A DNA stretch of 7,058 bases from Pseudomonadota bacterium. Its GTDB lineage: Bacteria > Pseudomonadota > Gammaproteobacteria > Steroidobacterales > Steroidobacteraceae. Below are positions 5,174 through 7,058 of this stretch, piece after piece. Position 1 is the stretch's first letter. Each line of letters begins with the position of its first letter. A program made the position numbers and the translations under genes. The notes below the pieces were generated by a model that saw only the letters and a list, made by a program, of their open reading frames with translations, was not told the DNA's origin and ran no database searches. The stretch spans positions 1 to 7,058 of the forward strand of contig JAKAFQ010000219.1 of NCBI GenBank assembly GCA_021817875.1. The letters are read 5' to 3'.

Positions 5174-7058
5174 TTGCGATGTCTGCGGAATGTGGCGGCG
5201 ATGCTCCTGCTGGCGGCAGGGCACTGCGCCGCGGCGGGGTTGCCGGCTGACCATCCCTTGGTCTCACAGCTTCTCGCCGCCATGGCGGGAACAGGAATAC
5301 GTCTCATCTACAGTTCGCAGGTCGTGCCGCCCGGTCTGCGCGCGCGCAATGCCGTCGTCGGCAGCACGATCGGCGCGAAGCTGCGCTCGCTGCTGGCGCC
5401 GCTCGGTCTGAGAGCCGACCCTCTGCCCGGCGGGGGCTACGTGATCGTGCCGGCACCGCGGCGGGCTGCCGTGGCGAGCGGCAGGCGGGCATCCCCGCTC
5501 CGGCCGCCGCTGCTCGAACAGGTGGTGGTGCAGACGAGCCGGTATCGCACCAGTGTGCTGTCGAGTCAGAGCGCAACGCGTGCGGCGCTGGAGAGCTCGC
5601 CGGAAACGCACAACGATGCGGTCCGTGCCCTGCAGGTGATTCCCGGCACCACCGCCGCCGGGTACACCGCGCGCACCCACGTGCGTGGCAGCCGCGATGA
5701 CGAGGTGCTGTATCGCTTTGACGGCGTGACGCTGCATGAGCCGTACCACCTGAAGGAGCTGCAGAGCCTGTTCAGTCCGGTCGACCCGACCGCGGTCTCG
5801 TCGGTGACCTCCTGGACCGGCATTGCACCGATCGAATACGGCAACGTGATCGGCGGCGTGGTCGACATCCGGCCGCGGCGCATCACCCGCACCACCGTCG
5901 ACCTGCAGCTGTCCGAACAGGGCGCGAGCGCGATGGTGGGTACGGCGTTCTCGCAGCATCGCGGTACGGTTTTCGCCGATCTGCGCCTGCGCAACCAATA
6001 TGCGCCGGTCGGCTGGATCGATTCGGGTATCGGCAAGCCGACGCTCAACGATCTGATCGTGCACGGCACGTGGACCTTCACGCCCCGCACGCGGCTTTCC
6101 GGCGGCGTCCTTGCGATCGACGATCGCCGCAAGTATTTCTCGACGGAAAATGCCCAGAGCAAGGGGGTCGACGGCGGCGAGTACTACGCGTGGCTGCGGC
6201 TCGAGCAGCGGCTGCTGCCGACGCTGTACAGCGTGACGCTGCTCTCCGGCGAGCAGGCGCACGAGGATGTCTCCGGCGCAGTGAATGAACCCGACATCGT
6301 CACCGGAGCGCTGTTCGAGCACAGCTGGCATGCGATCTATACCCTGCGCGAGGAGCTGCGGGCGACGCCGGCGCGGCGCTGGTTCTGGCATGCCGGAGCC
6401 GAGGCGGAATGGTTCAATTTCGTGGATCAGTCCGCGGGCTCGGCCGTATTTTCCGCGCCGTTCTATCCTGACCTGCAGGCGAATCCGATGGTGAGCGCGA
6501 ACGAGGCGGTCTCCGGACACGCGCTGCGCTACGCCATGTATGGCTCGATTCGCTGGCAGGCCGACAGCAGGACCATCATCGATGCCGGTCTGCGCCGTGA
6601 CGCGGCGCACTACGTCGGTGGATCGAGCAATGGGCAATGGAGTCTGCGCGCCAACATACGCTATCAGCTCGCTGCGGGGACCGCCCTGCGTCTCGGCTGG
6701 GGTCAGGAGGCCCAGGCCGACGTGCTCGACCCGCATGTGGCCGCCGGACGGATCGGCCCGAAATCCCTGCGGCGATTGAGTCAGACGGATTTCAGTGTCA
6801 ATCAGCGATTGCCCGACCGCGCCGCCCTGCGCGCCGAGGTCTACTACAAGGACGAGGGGTCGCCGTACAGAAGTTCGCAGTACTTCTTCTCGCCGTTTGC
6901 GCTGCTGCCCGAGCTCGCCATCGACAAGGCGCATGTCGCCTCGCAGCGCTCGCGCATGTACGGGGCGGAACTCAGCCTGATCACGGATCGATCGCGGCCG
7001 CTGAGCGGCATGATCTCCTACGTCTGGTCGCGGGCCGAGGACCGGATCGCCGGTGTGT
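5174..7058 (+). CDS. STN-domain TonB-dependent outer-membrane receptor, 3' end cut by window edge
   Basis: The frame is open from an in-frame stop at 5171-5173 to the right edge; 628 residues are visible. It imports or senses an unknown ligand using TonB energy and signals through its STN domain. With the TTG start at 5174 (residue 1): signal peptide 1-22 (RCLRN, then VAAMLLLAAGHCAAA); STN domain about 27-92 (HPLVSQLLAAMAGTGIRLIY to GGYVIV); a linker; TonB-box-like EQVVVQ at 115-120; plug about 120-235 (ALQVIPGTTAAGYTARTHVR, FDGVTLHEPYHL, YGNVIGGVVDIRP); and beta-barrel strands from about 240 on, rich in alternating aromatic residues. Other in-frame starts are GTG 5192 and ATG 5201, but these lack a basic n-region. 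TTG has no clear ribosome-binding site. A GTG at 5149 overlapping the fecR stop lies in another frame and encodes a signal-peptide-like MRRAAAVLIAMSA; a frameshift is possible. The barrel and the stop codon lie past the window. Confidence 0.88.
   Translation, partial: MRCLRNVAAMLLLAAGHCAAAGLPADHPLVSQLLAAMAGTGIRLIYSSQVVPPGLRARNAVVGSTIGAKLRSLLAPLGLRADPLPGGGYVIVPAPRRAAVASGRRASPLRPPLLEQVVVQTSRYRTSVLSSQSATRAALESSPETHNDAVRALQVIPGTTAAGYTARTHVRGSRDDEVLYRFDGVTLHEPYHLKELQSLFSPVDPTAVSSVTSWTGIAPIEYGNVIGGVVDIRPRRITRTTVDLQLSEQGASAMVGTAFSQHRGTVFADLRLRNQYAPVGWIDSGIGKPTLNDLIVHGTWTFTPRTRLSGGVLAIDDRRKYFSTENAQSKGVDGGEYYAWLRLEQRLLPTLYSVTLLSGEQAHEDVSGAVNEPDIVTGALFEHSWHAIYTLREELRATPARRWFWHAGAEAEWFNFVDQSAGSAVFSAPFYPDLQANPMVSANEAVSGHALRYAMYGSIRWQADSRTIIDAGLRRDAAHYVGGSSNGQWSLRANIRYQLAAGTALRLGWGQEAQADVLDPHVAAGRIGPKSLRRLSQTDFSVNQRLPDRAALRAEVYYKDEGSPYRSSQYFFSPFALLPELAIDKAHVASQRSRMYGAELSLITDRSRPLSGMISYVWSRAEDRIAGV

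Noticed and set aside
5213..5236. Lipoprotein signal (Cys at the end of LLLAAGHC) in the receptor
   Set aside because: The residues before Cys (A-G-H) do not fit the lipobox consensus, and TonB-dependent receptors are normally not lipoproteins.
5264..6934. 556-codon minus-strand open frame opposite the TonB-dependent receptor
   Set aside because: Long antisense frames are common in GC-rich genes. The product is low-complexity and Arg/His-rich, whereas the plus strand gives clear STN, plug and barrel sequence.

Overview
The window is GC-rich (roughly two thirds G+C by eye) and tightly packed with genes. It looks like a chromosomal segment of a Gram-negative proteobacterium, most likely a gammaproteobacterium. 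The signs are an outer-membrane TonB-dependent receptor with its own ECF sigma factor and FecR-type regulator, and a periplasmic LysM/YkuD L,D-transpeptidase. The species cannot be fixed from the sequence alone. I see no insertion sequence, phage gene, CRISPR array, tRNA or rRNA.

Layout, left to right. (1) From the left edge to 2030 on the plus strand lies most of a hydantoinase/oxoprolinase (HyuA-like) ATP-dependent hydrolase, missing only its first codons. (2) A 78-bp gap with a small hairpin separates it from a convergent minus-strand gene, 2109-3344, for an exported LysM + L,D-transpeptidase that remodels peptidoglycan. (3) A divergent 189-bp intergenic region, 3345-3533, holds GC-rich palindromes, a perfect 8-bp inverted repeat and candidate promoters for both directions. 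(4) From 3534 to the right edge, one plus-strand operon reads sigma factor (3534-4139), FecR-like membrane anti-sigma/regulator (4136-5152) and an STN-containing TonB-dependent receptor (about 5174 to beyond 7058). The order matches the fecI-fecR-fecA logic.

How the operon should work, by family knowledge: the receptor binds an unknown substrate outside the cell. Its periplasmic STN domain signals to the periplasmic C-terminal part of the FecR protein. FecR passes the signal across the inner membrane and controls the sigma factor, which probably transcribes this operon and possibly other targets. FecR and the receptor carry recognisably similar STN-like modules, one at the C-terminus of FecR and one at the N-terminus of the receptor. 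The cargo is unknown, because no siderophore, haem or sugar genes are in the window.

The point most worth checking is the start of the receptor. A GTG overlapping the fecR stop (GTGA) opens a short reading frame that looks like the beginning of a signal peptide, but it runs out of frame with the receptor. The in-frame receptor has only a TTG start, or shorter GTG/ATG starts, right after an in-frame stop. Either the start is TTG, or there is a one-base frameshift in the signal-peptide region. Everything else is fairly conventional. I did not find a clearly new system.
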